Source: Bacillota bacterium
GTDB taxonomy: Bacteria; Bacillota; Syntrophomonadia; Syntrophomonadales; Syntrophomonadaceae
NCBI GenBank assembly: GCA_017861475.1
Contig: JAGFXV010000112.1
Coordinates: 1 to 5,738, forward strand
Direction of reading: 5' to 3'
Length of the DNA: 5,738 nt
Positions 4,837 to 5,738 of the stretch are shown here, in pieces. The notes beneath the pieces were generated by a model. It was not told the DNA's origin and ran no database searches. It was given only the letters and a program-made list of their open reading frames with translations. Positions within the stretch are counted from its first letter, which is position 1, and every line of letters starts with the position of its first letter. A program made the position numbers and the translations under genes.

Positions 4837-5496
4837 TTATTCCGGCTGGGTGATGATCACAGATTCCACTTCGTAGCCGCGGTCTTTTAGTGCGTCTACT
4901 ACATCCTGGCACTCCAGCTCTTCGATTCTGATAACCATTTTGTATTTGTTGTACTTTTTGTCGTAGAAAACTACGGTGTTGACGATGTTTTTTCCTTTTT
5001 CGGCGATCATGCCGGTGATATCGGCAATGGTCCCGACCCGGTCGGAGGTGTAGAAGTCGATCCGGGTATGGGGTCTGGAGACGCCCAGGATATCGATAAA
5101 GGCGTCAAAAATATCGGTTTCGGTGATGATCCCGACCAGTTTTTCATGTTCATCGATAACCGGCAAACCGCTGACTTTGTTGAACCGCATCAGCCGGGCG
5201 GCGGTTTCGATATAATTTTCGGGACCTATGGTGAGGAGTTTTTGCTTTTTGGGCAGGACATCTTTGATTTTGGTTTTAGCCAGCAGATAATTGAGTTCAT
5301 GTATACTTAGTGTGGTGGCCATTGACGGAGAAGCCTGATTCAAATCAGAAATCGTTATAATCCCGACAACCTTGTCTTTATCCACGACCGGCAGGCGGCG
5401 GATATTGTTTTCTTTCATTAAGGAAAACGCTTCGGTCACACTGGTATCCAGTCCTACCGTACGGGGATTTTCAGACATCCGATTTTTAACCTTCAT
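4837..5496 (-). CDS. CBS-CBS-ACT domain protein (AcuB-like)
   Basis: A 219-residue cytoplasmic protein with two CBS domains (about 7-60 and 76-135) and a C-terminal ACT domain (about 142-215). CBS1 starts RMSENPRTVGLDTSVTEAF and ends RRLPVVD...VGIITISDL; CBS2 has the same pattern, VSGLPVIDEHEKLVGIITETDIFDAF. The ACT part starts RIDFYTSDRVGTIADI and includes MVIRIEELECQDVVDAL. CBS pairs bind adenine nucleotides or similar ligands and ACT domains bind amino acids. This is the architecture of AcuB, named for acetoin use in Bacillus, but a biochemical role for it is not settled. The ribosome site AAGGAGG (5504-5510) is 7 bases before the ATG. It lies 42 bases after livF without a terminator, so co-transcription with the branched-chain amino acid transporter genes is likely. 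A role sensing amino acid or energy status for that operon is inference. Confidence 0.9.
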   Translation of the reverse strand: MKVKNRMSENPRTVGLDTSVTEAFSLMKENNIRRLPVVDKDKVVGIITISDLNQASPSMATTLSIHELNYLLAKTKIKDVLPKKQKLLTIGPENYIETAARLMRFNKVSGLPVIDEHEKLVGIITETDIFDAFIDILGVSRPHTRIDFYTSDRVGTIADITGMIAEKGKNIVNTVVFYDKKYNKYKMVIRIEELECQDVVDALKDRGYEVESVIITQPE

Positions 5497-5538
5497 GGTA
5501 TCGCCTCCTTGATTTCGTTGACTACAACTTCGTTATTG

Positions 5539-5738
5539 CTAGCCTCCCAGATAGGCTTTCTTGACTTCTTCGCTCTTCATCAGTTGCTCGGCTGTTCCCT
5601 GCAAAACGATTTCTCCGGTTTCTATAACATATGCTTTGTCGGCTACGGATAATGCCATGTTGGCATTTTGCTCAACCAGCAAGATGGTGGTTCCGCGGGA
5701 ATTTATATCTTTGATGATCTCAAATATTTCTTTGACCA
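5539..5738 (-). CDS. livF: LivF-type branched-chain amino acid ABC transporter ATP-binding protein, C-terminal end (partial)
   Basis: The last 66 residues of an ABC ATPase; the start lies beyond the right edge. The post-Walker-B and H-loop-like region reads TTILLVEQNANMALSVADKAYVIETGEIVLQGTAEQL. The VEQN-ALSVADKAYVIETGEIVLQG pattern is characteristic of LivF/HAAT-family subunits rather than other ABC ATPases. The end is AYLGG, also usual for LivF. It energises uptake of Leu, Ile, Val or related substrates at the membrane with LivG, LivH, LivM and a binding protein, which would be off the right edge. The stop TAG is at 5539-5541; the AcuB-like gene starts 42 bases downstream. Confidence 0.9.
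   Translation of the reverse strand, partial: VKEIFEIIKDINSRGTTILLVEQNANMALSVADKAYVIETGEIVLQGTAEQLMKSEEVKKAYLGG

Noticed and set aside
1..5738. Search for a CRISPR array, insertion sequence or prophage att site, including at the tRNA-Sec 3' end.
   Set aside because: No regularly spaced repeats or transposase or integrase genes are visible, and I found no second copy of the tRNA 3' end in the window.

Overview
The window looks like chromosomal DNA of an anaerobic, endospore-forming Firmicute. Three features carry this. A 57-residue gene at 3429-3602 matches H-type small acid-soluble spore proteins. A selenocysteine tRNA with UCA anticodon lies at 4563-4661. Low-GC Gram-positive signals are found throughout, with strong AAGGAGG-type ribosome sites and hairpin-plus-T-tract terminators. 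A Sporomusa/Pelosinus-like or Desulfitobacterium-like bacterium would fit, but the genus cannot be fixed from the sequence alone.

Left part (1-1607, minus strand): the N-terminal half of a CssR-like response regulator runs off the left edge. Before it in transcriptional order is a secreted protein of unknown function (528-1268) with its own promoter, and a perfect 10-bp hairpin separates the two genes. The 339-base gap 1269-1607 holds that promoter, copy A of a palindromic repeat and a weak terminator.

Middle part (1608-3324): a pyridoxamine-phosphate-oxidase-fold protein (minus) is divergent from an HxlR-family regulator (plus). Their shared intergenic region contains a good minus-strand promoter and two 20-bp dyads of identical 7-6-7 geometry, the likely operators. 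After the HxlR gene comes an AlbA_2 (Schlafen-type) domain protein, best read from a TTG start. This three-gene block is bracketed by two copies of one hairpin repeat (1407-1470 and 3262-3324). Their outer left flank is in the same orientation, but the loop is inverted between copies.

Right part (3325-5738): the sspH-like gene has a sigma-G-like promoter. A YhhN/TMEM86-type lysoplasmalogenase (minus) follows. Then comes a self-contained selC unit with promoter, tRNA and terminator. A CBS-CBS-ACT (AcuB-like) protein with a terminator and the C-terminal end of LivF, the branched-chain amino acid ABC transporter ATPase, close the window. livF and the AcuB-like gene are 42 bases apart and probably co-transcribed.

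Most genes belong to known families. The less ordinary points are the loop-inverted repeat pair around the HxlR block, the standalone AlbA_2 protein with an unrecognised C-terminal half, and the unknown secreted protein beside a secretion-stress-type regulator. No clearly new multi-gene system is visible.
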